A stretch of 36,915 nt of DNA from Acidimicrobiaceae bacterium (GTDB lineage Bacteria; Actinomycetota; Acidimicrobiia; Acidimicrobiales; RAAP-2): positions 29,901-66,815 of the forward strand of contig PMLV01000121.1 in the NCBI GenBank assembly GCA_003160635.1, written 5' to 3'. The position numbers and the translations under genes were made by a program. How positions within the stretch are numbered: position 1 is the first letter of the stretch; each line of letters begins with the position of its first letter. The notes below the pieces were generated by a model, which ran no database searches, was not told the DNA's origin, and saw nothing but the letters and a program-made list of their open reading frames with translations. Shown here in pieces: positions 1 to 8,562 of this stretch.

Positions 1-839
1 GCCAACGCCTTCGCCAACGCCGGCGGCAAGGGCTCTTTTGCCTGCGCGTACCCGCTGGCGACGAGCGACGCCACGCTCACCAATTGGGCATGGGGCGGAT
101 GGTCGGCCAAGAACTTGGTGAACTCCCCGATGGCGCCGGTGACATTGTGATCCTGATTGAGGAGGATCAACCCGAGGAAGAGATGCCCGGCGAAGTAGTT
201 CGGTGCAAGCTTGATCGCCTTCTCCTCCGCCCGGCGCCCGGCCTGCATCGCCGTGGTGGACCTGCCGGCCTCGCCGTAGTTCCATTCCAACCAACCCGAC
301 GCGGCGAGGGCATTGGGGTCCGCCGGATCTTGGGACAGCACCCTGTCGTAGAGTTGCAAGGCCTGGACGCCTTCACCGTTGTTGTTCAAGCTCACGGCGT
401 CCGCCAGTTCCTGCTCGATCAGTGCGACCTTCGACTCGGTGATGCTTCCCGAGACAGCCTGGCCGGGAAGGCTGGGGTTCACCGCATGATTGACCAGGAT
501 CACGAGCCCGGTGATGATGAGAAGGCACGCCACGATGATCCCCAGCTTGCGCCCCGTGCCGAGGCGACGGCGCGCCGTCGCCTCGGACGGCACCGTCTTC
601 GTTTCGTCTTCTGGCAACGGGCCAAGCGCGGCCAGTTCGGCTTCGACCTCGACCAGCCGCTTCTGGTCGCGCAGGAGAAGGACGTCGTAGTCGTCCTGGG
701 ACAGGTCGCCCGCCAGGAGCTCGCGTTCGGCATCGTCGATCGAACGAAGAAGGAACTCGCGTTGATCGTTGAGCAACCATCGTTCTTGCTCGACGTCGGA
801 ACGAGCTCCATCGTCGCCCCCAGCGGCGTCCGTCGTCAC
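1..839 (-). CDS. ccmI: CcmI-like cytochrome c biogenesis TPR protein (partial)
   Basis: This is the last gene of the ccm operon, and its C-terminus lies beyond the left edge of the window. A GTG start at 839 overlaps the ccmH stop as GTGA, so translation is probably coupled. The N-terminal ~65 residues (containing FLLRSIDDAERELLAGDLS and DYDVLLLRDQKRLVEVEAEL) resemble the CcmI/CycH N-terminal region. Then comes one membrane segment (about residues 98-116, KLGIIVACLLIITGLVILV). After it are helical repeats of TPR type, with spacing typical of ALQLYDRVLSQDPADPNALAA. In this family the TPR part holds apocytochrome c for the CcmF/CcmH heme ligation complex outside the membrane. The assignment rests on domain order plus position after ccmH; without that context only 'TPR membrane protein' would be safe. 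Confidence 0.75.
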   Translation of the reverse strand, partial: MTTDAAGGDDGARSDVEQERWLLNDQREFLLRSIDDAERELLAGDLSQDDYDVLLLRDQKRLVEVEAELAALGPLPEDETKTVPSEATARRRLGTGRKLGIIVACLLIITGLVILVNHAVNPSLPGQAVSGSITESKVALIEQELADAVSLNNNGEGVQALQLYDRVLSQDPADPNALAASGWLEWNYGEAGRSTTAMQAGRRAEEKAIKLAPNYFAGHLFLGLILLNQDHNVTGAIGEFTKFLADHPPHAQLVSVASLVASGYAQAKEPLPPALAKAL

Positions 840-1306
840 GTTGGCTCCGCCTTCGTCTGCGCCTCCCGCGCGGCGGAGAACTGCCGGGACCGTCGCCAGA
901 ATACGACGACGACGATACCGAGGGCGCCCAGGCCCAGCACGATCGTCACGATCCAGATGATGGGGAATCCAGCCGCATCGGGCGGCTCCAACAGGATCGT
1001 CTGGCCGTACTGGGCCACCAGCGTTTGCTCGATCTGGGCCGTGGATCGTCCCTGCGCCACCTGGCGCTCGATCTCGTGACGTACGGCCAACGCGGTCGAT
1101 TCCTCGGATTGTGCGACCGAAACGTCGATGCACGAAGGACAGCGCACGACCGCCTCGATGGCATCCGCACGTTCGGCCGCGGTCTGCGGCTTCCCCGACA
1201 GCACGCCGCTTCCGATCACGAGTGCAACGGCGAGAACCACGAGAGGGACAGAAACCCGCACCCACAGGGGATGGTGCGTCGACGTCGACGTCGACGTGTC
1301 AGTCAC
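836..1306 (-). CDS. ccmH: CcmH, cytochrome c maturation thiol-disulfide protein
   Basis: A 156-residue protein of the CcmH/CycL family. It reduces the apocytochrome CXXCH cysteines (directly or by mixed disulfide with CcmG) before heme attachment by CcmF. The hallmark RCPSC is at residues 55-59, matching the family's RCxxC pair. A membrane segment lies at about 16-34 and a second at about 113-137, with the conserved region containing ESTALAVRHEIERQVAQG between them. The GTG start at 1306 overlaps the end of ccmG by 8 bases, and the stop overlaps the GTG of ccmI. A TCGACG-repeat leader encodes an STSTST stretch just before the first membrane helix. Confidence 0.92.
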   Translation of the reverse strand: MTDTSTSTSTHHPLWVRVSVPLVVLAVALVIGSGVLSGKPQTAAERADAIEAVVRCPSCIDVSVAQSEESTALAVRHEIERQVAQGRSTAQIEQTLVAQYGQTILLEPPDAAGFPIIWIVTIVLGLGALGIVVVVFWRRSRQFSAAREAQTKAEPT

Positions 1307-1892
1307 CCGACCCTCCAGCGGAGTGGCGCGCCAGCTTGCGCGCCTGCTCCAGCATCTTCTGCAGCTCCGCCTCGGTGGCCGGCCCGGTTTCGGGTTCGAC
1401 GGTGATCCGACCCGAGGGATCGATGAGATAGGTGGTGGGAGGAGCGGTCACGCCGTAGTTCTGCGCGATGGTCCCTCCGGGATCGTTCAACGCGGGCCAG
1501 GTTGCTCCCTGAGTCTTCAAGAAGCTCTCGGCCGAAGCGACCTCGTCGTGAAAGACGACGCTGATCATGTCGGCGTGGTCTTGCGGGGCGTGTTGATAGA
1601 AGAACGTGATGAGGTCAGGCGCCTCCTGCTGGCAGGGTCCGCACCAACTGGCGAAGAAATTGACGAAGACGTAGTGGCCGCGCAGCGATCGCAGGGACAC
1701 CGGCCCACCGTCCGAGTGCTGGATGTTCCGGCCCGAGAAGAGAGGCGCCATGTGGCCCACGAGTGGGCTCGCCACCGGCGCGGCCTCCTGTGGCGTCCGG
1801 GTCGCGAGGACCACGCCGACGATGGCCAGACAGAGGAGAACGGCGCCCGCCGCCCAGCGGGTCGTGTGGCGCCTCCTGCCACGCGTGGTCAC
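1299..1892 (-). CDS. ccmG: CcmG/DsbE-type membrane-anchored thioredoxin
   Basis: A 197-residue thioredoxin-fold protein that keeps CcmH and apocytochrome thiols reduced outside the membrane. It has an Arg-rich N-terminus and one membrane anchor (about residues 14-30). The active site is W83-CGPC (84-87), within NFFASWCGPCQQEAP. The conserved cis-proline region is APPTTYLIDPSGRI. The reading frame is open further upstream, but the GTG at 1892 overlaps the ccmF stop as GTGA, as at the other junctions here. It puts the anchor right at the N-terminus, so I chose it. Electrons would come from the CcdA-type protein encoded at 7702-8550. Confidence 0.9.
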   Translation of the reverse strand: MTTRGRRRHTTRWAAGAVLLCLAIVGVVLATRTPQEAAPVASPLVGHMAPLFSGRNIQHSDGGPVSLRSLRGHYVFVNFFASWCGPCQQEAPDLITFFYQHAPQDHADMISVVFHDEVASAESFLKTQGATWPALNDPGGTIAQNYGVTAPPTTYLIDPSGRITVEPETGPATEAELQKMLEQARKLARHSAGGSGD

Positions 1893-4033
1893 GTGGAGGC
1901 AGCGCCGCTTTCGACGGGCACTGAACTCTCTGCCGGCTCGAGGACGGGGGCCCGCTCGTGCTGGCCGTGTGCCGACGAGAGCGGTGGGTACGGGCCGGTG
2001 CCCGTCACCATCTCGGAGGGCGCCGAGACGGGGTCGGTGGCCCGCCGGCGCGATCCGGGGACGAGAGCGAGCAGCCCCCCCACTCCGACGAGGAGGCCGC
2101 CGGCCCACAACCAGGCCAGCAAGGGCTCGATCACCACGCCGATGGCCACGGACCCGGCGGGCAGGTTTGGCACCGGTGAGCTGCCCGATGTGTTCCCCAG
2201 GCCGCCCACCTGGTCGAAGGTGAGGTACACGTCGCCCAACGCTCCCGAGTCGATGGCCGGCGTCCCGACCGTGGCGAGCGCTCCGCCGAAGTTCGTCGTC
2301 GCCGGTGTGAAGACGGCGCCGTCCACCTTGACCAACGCCTCGTCCGATTGCTTCGACGGCGTGGGGACGTTACGGAGGCCGAGGAATTCGAAACGGTGTC
2401 CGCTGTAGGTCACCACCTTCCCGCGGTGCAACGCCAACTCGGTCTGATGACGATAGGTGGTGGCCGCGATGATGCCCACTGCCATGACGATGACCCCGAG
2501 GTGCACCACCATGCCGCCATTCGTACGGCCGATGAGCCCGCGCCACCATCCCACGTGGCGCACGCGCGTGGCACGGACCGTCAGCACCAGCGCGCGCGCC
2601 GCCGTCGCCGCGGCGAACGCACCCAAGCCGAACCCGATCAGCGGGGAGAACCCGCGTAGCCCGAAGGCCACGCAGAGGACGACCGTGAGGACACCGACCC
2701 AAGCCGGGATGGCCAGGCGCTCCCACAACACGGCGGCATTGATCTTGCGCCAACTCAACGCAGGCGCCACCGCCATGAGGAACAGGAGGGCGAGGCCTAC
2801 CGGAACAGCAACCGTGTTGAAGAACGGCGCGGCCACGTTCACCTGCTGCTGCGTCACCGCCTCGTAGAGAATCGGGTACAGGGTTCCCAACAGGACAACG
2901 AAGGCGAAGCCGACGAAGAGCAAGTTGTTGAGGAGGAATGCCCCCTCGCGGCCCAGAGGCGCGTCGATCCCGCCCGGCGAGCGCAGGCGGTCGCCGCGCC
3001 ACGCAATGAGGCCGAAGCCGACGACGACCACGGCGAAGAAGAAGCCGATGAGAAGGGGCCCGATGGAAGATTGGGAGAAGGCATGCACCGACTCGATGAC
3101 GCCGGAGCGGGTGAGGAACGTCCCCAGAATGGTCAGGGCGAAGGTGGCCACCGAGAGCGACAGATTCCACACCCGGAACAGTCCGCGGCGTTCCTGCACC
3201 AACACCGAGTGCAGGTACGCCGTCCCGCACAACCACGGGAGCAAGGCCGCGTTCTCCACGGGGTCCCACCCCCAGAAGCCACCCCAGCCGAGGACCTGAT
3301 AGGACCACCATGCACCGAGCACGATGCCGACGGAAAGGAAGGTGAACGATACCAAGGTCCACCGCCGGCACTCGATCTGCCAACGATCGCCGATGCGCCC
3401 GGTTGCCAGCATGCCGATGGCGAACGCAAAGGGGACGGTGAACCCGACGAACCCGATGTAGAGGAGCGGTGGGTGGATGGCCACCAGGGGGTTGTCCTGG
3501 AGGAGCGAGTTGGGACCGAGCCCGGCGAGGACGTTGTGCGTCGTGACGAACGGATTGGCCGGCCCGATCATGAGACCGAAGAAGAACGCGGTGACGACGA
3601 AGAGCACCAGCGTGGCCCACCGGATGACGGGATCCGACGCCACGCCGCGATAGCGCCAGACGAAGAGGCCGGCCAAGACCGTCAGGACGAAGCCCCACAA
3701 GAGGATCGAGCCCGCCAGGGCCGACCACAGACCGGTGATGGAGTAGAGCAAGGGGGTGACCCTGCTGTTGTTCTCCGCCACGAAGACAAGGCTGAAGTCG
3801 TGGGTGACGAGCGCCCTCTCCATGGCCCCGACGGCCAGCACCGCACCGAGCAGCATCACCGGGGCGAAGAGGCGACCTTCCCAGAGCCCGGCAGAGCCCG
3901 CTGCGGCACGCGTCGGGGAGGACGGCGAGGTCCCCGGCTGCCGGACAAGCCCGACGGCGACGACGACGGCGCCGACGACGCTGGTGACGAATGCGACCCA
4001 GACGCCGACGGATCCGATCGACGCGTTCAGCAT
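1889..4033 (-). CDS. ccmF: CcmF, heme lyase subunit of cytochrome c maturation System I
   Basis: A 714-residue polytopic membrane protein, somewhat longer than the usual ~650 residues. CcmF takes heme from holo-CcmE and, with CcmH/CcmI, ligates it to the CXXCH of apocytochrome c. The tryptophan-rich WWD motif is at residues 250-260 (WGGFWGWDPVE). A conserved His region, HPPLLYIGF, begins near residue 187. Many hydrophobic helices are visible, with a large extracytoplasmic segment near residues 540-640 before the final helix. The Pro/Ser-rich tail after the last helix is not typical. The ATG at 4033 lies inside the ccmE stop region (7-base overlap). It is the longest gene of the operon. Confidence 0.96.
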   Translation of the reverse strand: MLNASIGSVGVWVAFVTSVVGAVVVAVGLVRQPGTSPSSPTRAAAGSAGLWEGRLFAPVMLLGAVLAVGAMERALVTHDFSLVFVAENNSRVTPLLYSITGLWSALAGSILLWGFVLTVLAGLFVWRYRGVASDPVIRWATLVLFVVTAFFFGLMIGPANPFVTTHNVLAGLGPNSLLQDNPLVAIHPPLLYIGFVGFTVPFAFAIGMLATGRIGDRWQIECRRWTLVSFTFLSVGIVLGAWWSYQVLGWGGFWGWDPVENAALLPWLCGTAYLHSVLVQERRGLFRVWNLSLSVATFALTILGTFLTRSGVIESVHAFSQSSIGPLLIGFFFAVVVVGFGLIAWRGDRLRSPGGIDAPLGREGAFLLNNLLFVGFAFVVLLGTLYPILYEAVTQQQVNVAAPFFNTVAVPVGLALLFLMAVAPALSWRKINAAVLWERLAIPAWVGVLTVVLCVAFGLRGFSPLIGFGLGAFAAATAARALVLTVRATRVRHVGWWRGLIGRTNGGMVVHLGVIVMAVGIIAATTYRHQTELALHRGKVVTYSGHRFEFLGLRNVPTPSKQSDEALVKVDGAVFTPATTNFGGALATVGTPAIDSGALGDVYLTFDQVGGLGNTSGSSPVPNLPAGSVAIGVVIEPLLAWLWAGGLLVGVGGLLALVPGSRRRATDPVSAPSEMVTGTGPYPPLSSAHGQHERAPVLEPAESSVPVESGAAST

Positions 4034-4566
4034 AAGGAGCGGACGGCCTTCGTCGCCTTCACTCGCTCGGGATGTGCGGCACAGTAGTTCTCCGAGTGCT
4101 TGACCAGAATCTGGTGCGAGACGAACGTGTGCGAGACGTCCGAAGTGAAATGACCGACCACGACGACCGCGATATCGGCTTGGAAGAGCTGCGGAGGACT
4201 TCCCGTGTTCGTGACCGCGACGGTATGGGAGCCCTGCGCGATCTCGAAGTTGGTCCCCACCGCCGTGGGATGGATCGACCCGGCGACGACATCACCCTCG
4301 AGGTTGAAGGTCCTCGTGCCCAACGTGGCACGGTGAGCGAACGCCTGATCGACCGTGTCGAAGTAGTTGAGGGCGCTGCCGAGCCCTTCGACCAGAAGGA
4401 AGACGAACGCGGCCAGCAGCACGGCGAACACGAGCCAGAGCCGCCGGCCGGCGCGGCGCCGGGGTCGGGACGGCGGAAGTGCGGGCCCACCGTCCCGGGG
4501 GCCGGACGTCCCCGATGAACCCGATGCAGTAGAAGAGGGATTCGGGTCGTTGAGTGTGCTGGTCAC
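4027..4566 (-). CDS. ccmE: CcmE, heme chaperone
   Basis: A 179-residue heme chaperone that binds heme covalently outside the membrane and passes it from CcmABCD to CcmF. It has a ~40-residue Ser/Pro/Arg-rich cytoplasmic lead, one membrane helix (about 43-60), then a small beta-barrel domain. The heme-binding histidine is H157 in KHSENY, giving the usual HxxxY spacing (H157, Y161) rather than the CxxxY variant; a cysteine follows directly at 162. The GTG start at 4566 overlaps the ccmD stop as GTGA. The open frame continues upstream, but that stretch is the ccmD gene read out of frame. Confidence 0.93.
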   Translation of the reverse strand: MTSTLNDPNPSSTASGSSGTSGPRDGGPALPPSRPRRRAGRRLWLVFAVLLAAFVFLLVEGLGSALNYFDTVDQAFAHRATLGTRTFNLEGDVVAGSIHPTAVGTNFEIAQGSHTVAVTNTGSPPQLFQADIAVVVVGHFTSDVSHTFVSHQILVKHSENYCAAHPERVKATKAVRSLC

Positions 4567-4712
4567 GACCGGGCGCCAGGGACGTTGGGCTCTTCGGAGT
4601 CCTCGGCCACCTTGAGGGCGCGCTCCCAGCGGCGGCGGCGGAGCCCGAGGCCGACGCCGTAGACGAAGACGGTGGCCAGGGCGATGGTGTACCCGGCGTC
4701 GACGTAGCTCAT
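4563..4712 (-). CDS. ccmD: CcmD, small heme-exporter accessory protein
   Basis: A 49-residue protein, easily missed because of its size. It begins MSYVDAGYTIALATVFVYG, giving one membrane helix, followed by the basic stretch LRRRRWERAL and an acidic tail. This layout (short outside part, one helix, Arg-rich cytoplasmic face) is that of CcmD, which holds CcmE to CcmC/CcmAB and helps release holo-CcmE. The ATG overlaps the ccmC stop as ATGA, and the TGA overlaps the ccmE GTG start. Position between ccmC and ccmE is the classical one. CcmD sequences are poorly conserved, so the call rests mainly on topology and context. Confidence 0.88.
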   Translation of the reverse strand: MSYVDAGYTIALATVFVYGVGLGLRRRRWERALKVAEDSEEPNVPGARS

Positions 4713-5500
4713 GGCGCGCCTCGGTCCGGGGCCCGATGGGTGGAGGAAGACGCACCGATCAGCTCGCTCCCCTCACTCCACCGTTCGGCCAGCGACACCT
4801 CCATCTCCTGATGGCCCACCGTGTCCTGCAGTACCTCGATCCGGTACCGCACGGCGAGGAGCCAGACGAAGATCAACGAAAAAGAGATGAAGCCCAGGAG
4901 GAACGTCCACGCCATGGACCCGTGGACGTGGAGATGGAACCCGGGGTCGAGCACGGTCCCGGTCTGGTGCAGGGTCTGCCACCACTGGACCGAGAAGTGC
5001 ACGATGGGCACATCGACCGCGACAAGGAGCGCGGCCACGGCGCAGCGCCTGGCGCGGACGGCCGGGTCGGCCGGCACGCGCCGGAGGGCCAGATATCCAA
5101 GCTCGAGGAGGAGGAGCAGGGCGGTCGAGGTGAGCCGGGCGTCCCAGGCCCACCACACCCCCCACGCGGGCCGGCCCCAGATCGACCCGGTGACGCAGGT
5201 GAGGGCCGAGAACACCGCGCCGACCTCGACCGAGGCCGCGGCCAGCCGGTCCCAGAAGAACGAGCGGGTGCGCGGCCACAGGTACAGGAGGCTGCCGGCC
5301 AGTGCCACACCGCCTGCCCAGTACAGGGCCACGGTGGCCAGGGGCGGGTGGATGTAGAGGAGCCGTGCCAGGTTGCCCTGCACCTGGTCCGGGGGGGTCA
5401 CCCACAATCCGAGCCACACCGTGAACCCCATGGAGACGATGCCGAGAATTCCGACGATGGTGAGCCAGCGCGGGCGGGAGACTCTCGCGATGGTGTTCAT
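4709..5500 (-). CDS. ccmC: CcmC, heme handling protein
   Basis: A 263-residue, six-helix membrane protein that presents heme to CcmE. The WWD motif is at about residues 113-124 (WGVWWAWDARLT), and the conserved histidine regions are IHPP (H51) and VHFSVQWW. These distinguish it from CcmF, which is much longer. The ATG at 5500 overlaps the ccmB stop as ATGA. Its C-terminus extends past the last helix by ~40 residues into an acidic tail (VSLAERWSEGSELIGAS), not usually present. Confidence 0.95.
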   Translation of the reverse strand: MNTIARVSRPRWLTIVGILGIVSMGFTVWLGLWVTPPDQVQGNLARLLYIHPPLATVALYWAGGVALAGSLLYLWPRTRSFFWDRLAAASVEVGAVFSALTCVTGSIWGRPAWGVWWAWDARLTSTALLLLLELGYLALRRVPADPAVRARRCAVAALLVAVDVPIVHFSVQWWQTLHQTGTVLDPGFHLHVHGSMAWTFLLGFISFSLIFVWLLAVRYRIEVLQDTVGHQEMEVSLAERWSEGSELIGASSSTHRAPDRGAP

Positions 5501-6165
5501 GCAGCCTCCTGGAGCGGACCGTAAAGGACGATTCCAACGACGAGGTAGATGACCGAGAACGGGATGAGGATGCGCAACCACTCGGCACCCGAGCTCGCAT
5601 TGCCTTCCAGGGCAGCCTGCCACGCCTTCGAGCCGGCCAGCAAAACGGGCGCCAGCACGGGCAGGACCAGAATCGGCAACAGGGTGTCCCGCACGCGCAG
5701 GCCGGCCGAGAGGGCACCGTAGAGGACCCCGGCGCAGGCCAATCCGACCGTGGCCAACAGGGAGGTGACCGCGGCCAGCCAGACCACATGCACGCGCACG
5801 TTGAAGAGGAACGTCACCCCGGCCCACAGGACGATCTGGAGCACGAGGAGTTGCAGGCCGACGGCGGCTGCCTTGCCGAGGAAGATCCCGGCCGGGTCGA
5901 TCCCCGACAGTCGCAGGCCGTCGCGGGTGCCTTCACCCGACTCGATGGCCACGCTGCGCTGGATCGTCAGCACCGTGGAAAACAGCACGGCGATCCAGAA
6001 GATGCCCGGCGCCGCGTGGCGCAGCGAGGCGGTGTCAGGCCCGATGGCGAACGCGACCAATATGAGGACCAGCACGGCGAACGGGACCACCTGCCACAGT
6101 CCGACCCGTGACCGCGCCTCGATCCGCAGGTCCTTGCCGGCCACCAAGAGCGCGTCACGCCACAT
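5497..6165 (-). CDS. ccmB: CcmB, ABC transporter permease of the heme export complex
   Basis: A 222-residue permease with six predicted hydrophobic helices, partner of the CcmA ATPase. CcmA2B2 with CcmC drives release of holo-CcmE by ATP hydrolysis. The start at 6165 (MWRDALLVAGKDLRIEARSR) reproduces the family's typical N-terminus, in which KDLxxExR precedes the first helix. An in-frame start 18 codons earlier would overlap ccmA more deeply and is less likely. The gene overlaps ccmA by 11 bases and ccmC by 4. Confidence 0.93.
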   Translation of the reverse strand: MWRDALLVAGKDLRIEARSRVGLWQVVPFAVLVLILVAFAIGPDTASLRHAAPGIFWIAVLFSTVLTIQRSVAIESGEGTRDGLRLSGIDPAGIFLGKAAAVGLQLLVLQIVLWAGVTFLFNVRVHVVWLAAVTSLLATVGLACAGVLYGALSAGLRVRDTLLPILVLPVLAPVLLAGSKAWQAALEGNASSGAEWLRILIPFSVIYLVVGIVLYGPLQEAA

Positions 6166-6886
6166 GCCACGTCCCCATCGTGTCCTGGGACGGGGGCGAT
6201 TCAGCCGCGGGCACCGCACTCAGCGGGGCACGCCGCCCGCCGTCGGTGGTCGAGGTGATCCGCCCTCCGCTCATCGTGACCACCCGGTCCGAGAGCGGCA
6301 CGGCCAGTTCAGGCTCGTGGGACGAGAGCACCACCGCTGCCCCGTCGGCCACGGCTTCGCTGATCAGGTCGCCGAGAAGCTGGCGGGCGGGGGCATCGAG
6401 GCCGGCATGAGGCTCATCGAGCAGCCAGAGGGCCGGGCGGCGTGCGACCAATGCCGCCAGGGCCACCCGGCGTCGCTGCCCGGCCGAAAGACGACCGGTC
6501 GGGGTGGTGCGCAGGCGGCCGACCAGCCCCAGGCGATCCAGGGCGGCGGCACCGGCCGCCGCCGGCAGGCCGAGAGCGCGCACGGCAAAGCGGACGTTCT
6601 CCGCCGCGCTGAGCTCGTCGTAGAGGGGGGCGGCATGGCCCAGGAGGCCGACGTGACGGCGGACGGCGGTATGGTCGGCGGTGAGGTCGACCCCGAGCAC
6701 CCAGGCCTCCCCCGAGGTGACCGGGAGGAGTCCGGCACAGGCCCGGAGCAGGCTGGTCTTGCCGGCACCGTTGGCGCCGAGGACGAGGACGACCTCTCCG
6801 GTCCCGACAGAGAGATCGACACCGGCAAGGGCGGGGAAGCGGCCGGCGAGTGCGACGGCAGCGCGGAATTGGACGACAGGGGCCAT
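6155..6886 (-). CDS. ccmA: CcmA, ATPase of the heme export complex
   Basis: An ABC ATPase of about 243 residues and first gene of the ccm operon. Walker A is GANGAGKT (residues 37-44), the signature is LSAGQRRR, and Walker B with its glutamate is in LWLLDEPHAGLD, followed by the SSHEP switch region. The start MAPVVQF is the customary CcmA N-terminus. Another ATG five codons upstream (6901) is possible, but a candidate -10 box TACCAT overlaps that codon. A ~20-residue C-terminal extension after the ATPase core overlaps ccmB. Confidence 0.93.
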   Translation of the reverse strand: MAPVVQFRAAVALAGRFPALAGVDLSVGTGEVVLVLGANGAGKTSLLRACAGLLPVTSGEAWVLGVDLTADHTAVRRHVGLLGHAAPLYDELSAAENVRFAVRALGLPAAAGAAALDRLGLVGRLRTTPTGRLSAGQRRRVALAALVARRPALWLLDEPHAGLDAPARQLLGDLISEAVADGAAVVLSSHEPELAVPLSDRVVTMSGGRITSTTDGGRRAPLSAVPAAESPPSQDTMGTWHVA

Positions 6887-6968
6887 GGCCTTCGCCACCA
6901 TGGTAGGGGGGGACGGCGCGGGGGTTCCAAGCGGGAAGGCCCAGGGGGGCGCCGGAACACGATCTGGG

Positions 6969-6974
6969 TAGATT
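6969..6974 (+). promoter_or_regulatory. Candidate -10 box TAGATT for the DJ-1-type pseudogene
   Basis: TAGATT fits the TANNNT consensus and ends 10 bases before the ATG at 6985. This is the spacing expected for a leaderless or near-leaderless transcript. No convincing -35 box is seen. Confidence 0.4.
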
Positions 6975-6984
6975 GCAGCAACTC

Positions 6985-7684
6985 ATGGCCACCGTCCTCC
7001 TTCCGCTGCCGGCGCGCGATTTCGACCCGACCGAGGTGTCGGTCAGCTGGAGGGTGCTGGTGTCGCGAGGTCACAACGTGGTCTTTGCCACGCCGGAGGG
7101 GCAGCCGGCTGCGGCCGACGACCTCATGGTCACGGGCCGGGGCCTGGACCCGTGGGGCATGCTGCCGCTGGTGCGCGCCGTGCCCCTGGTGGGGAGGGTG
7201 CTCCGGGCGGACGCGGATGGACGGCGAGACGGGAGAAGCCGGTGGCCGCCGTCTGCCACGGGGTCCTGCTGGCGGCGCGCGGCGAAGATCCCTCGACCGG
7301 GAGATCGGTGCTCTACGGCCGGCGCACCACGGCGCTGACCTGGCAGCTCGAACGCCGGGCCTGGGCCGTCGCCCGGCGCTCGCGCTTTTGGGACCCGGAC
7401 TACTTCCGCACCTACGTCGAGGAGCCCGGGCAGCCCGAGGGCTACATGTCGGTCCAGCAAGCAGTCACCCGCGCCCTGGCCCGACCCGAGGACTTCCTCG
7501 ACGTCCAACCCGACACCGGGGACTACCGGCGAAAGACGAGCGGTCGGGCTCGTGACAGCGCCGCTGACGCCGGGCCGGCATGGGTGGTGCGCGACGGCAA
7601 CTACGTCTCGGCGCGCTGGCCGGGCGACGTCCACACCTTCGCAGGCACCTTTGCGACCTGCTCTCGGCTGACGGTTCTCCCTGA
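6985..7684 (+). pseudogene. DJ-1/PfpI-type glutamine amidotransferase-like gene, broken
   Basis: The first ~80 codons (from MATVLLPLPARDFDPTEVS) match the N-terminus of a DJ-1/PfpI-type family that I remember as about 290 residues long. The frame is then lost near 7215-7230. The rest of the family reads in another frame, starting at KPVAAVCHGVLLAAR, where Cys is the nucleophile elbow, and on through FWDPDYFRTYVEEPGQ and WVVRDGNYVSARWPGDVH. The expected ~60 residues between these blocks, including the LPGGH segment, are missing, so an internal deletion caused the shift. A second shift near 7653 seems to separate HTFAGTF from the expected ending DLLSADGSP before the TGA at 7682. Two lesions argue for a dead gene. 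Its 3' end lies just before the convergent ccdA stop. Confidence 0.75.
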
Positions 7685-7701
7685 TCAGGCCGGCTGCGAT
7701 A

Positions 7702-8550
7702 TCAGCTCGTGCTGAGCCGGCTCAGTCCGATGTGGTCGAGCAAGCTCGAGAACTCCGACGAGATCCACCCGAGGTGGTCGGTCACCAAGAGCACGCCGAA
7801 GACGACGAGGATCGCGCCGCCGACGGCCTCGACGACCCACAATCCGCGTCGGGCCCTCGCAATGACCGACGTGAGCCGGCCGAAGGCCAACCCGGCAACG
7901 AGGAACGGCACGGCAAGGCCGAGTGAGTAGGCGAACAGGAGCAGCACGCCGCCGGCCAGCGAGCCGTTGTGCTCCGCCAGTCCGAGCACGACGGCCAGGA
8001 CCGGGCCGATGCACGGCGTCCAGGCGAATGCGAAAGCCATGCCCATGATCGGGGCCGCCCACGTACCCAATGTCGACGGCCGAACATCGAACCGCCTTTC
8101 GCCGGTGATCCGGGACAACACCCCCAACGGCCCGGCTCCCAGGCGTGCCCAGAACCGGGAGGGGACCGTCCCCAGCAGGAGGATGATTCCGAGCAGGACC
8201 ACGATGTACCCACTCACATGGGTGAGTGTCTCCTTGTGCGAGGCCAAGAGATGGCCGACACCCGAGGCGGCGGCACCCAGGGCGACGAAGACCAGCGTGA
8301 ATCCGGCGATGAAGAGGCCGATGCCACGGAGCATCGGCCGCATGGAGACGGCGCCCACCGTCGGGGCCGCGCCACCGGCCACGGCGACCCGGGATGCGGT
8401 GAGCTCGGCGGCGGAGAGACCCGACACCATGGAGACGTAGCCGGGCACGAGCGGCAGGACACAGGGGGAGAGGAAGCTCAGGATCCCCGCTCCGAAGGCG
8501 ACAAGGACGCCGAGGGGATCGGGTGCGATCGTGGCCACGAGGGAATCCAC
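7702..8550 (-). CDS. ccdA: CcdA/DsbD-type transmembrane thiol-disulfide protein
   Basis: A 282-residue, six-helix membrane protein of the CcdA (DsbD-beta) family. It moves electrons from cytoplasmic thioredoxin across the membrane to extracytoplasmic thioredoxins such as CcmG. The two redox cysteines are in conserved contexts: SPCVLPLVPGY in the first helix and WTPCIGP in the fourth. The GTG start at 8550 is 12 bases after the gmd stop, behind a G-rich stretch that can act as ribosome binding site. It is separated from the ccm operon only by the broken DJ-1-type gene, so it very likely serves cytochrome c maturation here. Confidence 0.92.
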   Translation of the reverse strand: MDSLVATIAPDPLGVLVAFGAGILSFLSPCVLPLVPGYVSMVSGLSAAELTASRVAVAGGAAPTVGAVSMRPMLRGIGLFIAGFTLVFVALGAAASGVGHLLASHKETLTHVSGYIVVLLGIILLLGTVPSRFWARLGAGPLGVLSRITGERRFDVRPSTLGTWAAPIMGMAFAFAWTPCIGPVLAVVLGLAEHNGSLAGGVLLLFAYSLGLAVPFLVAGLAFGRLTSVIARARRGLWVVEAVGGAILVVFGVLLVTDHLGWISSEFSSLLDHIGLSRLSTS

Positions 8551-8562
8551 CGAGCCCCCCGG

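Noticed and set aside
84..1079. 331-codon plus-strand open frame
   Set aside because: It lies opposite ccmI/ccmH, whose domains are recognisable, and its product is Arg/Pro-rich with no family features; a GC-rich shadow frame.
2370..3728. 452-codon minus-strand open frame inside ccmF
   Set aside because: It runs in another frame of the same strand as ccmF and reads as Arg/Pro-rich text without helices; ccmF itself has its motifs.
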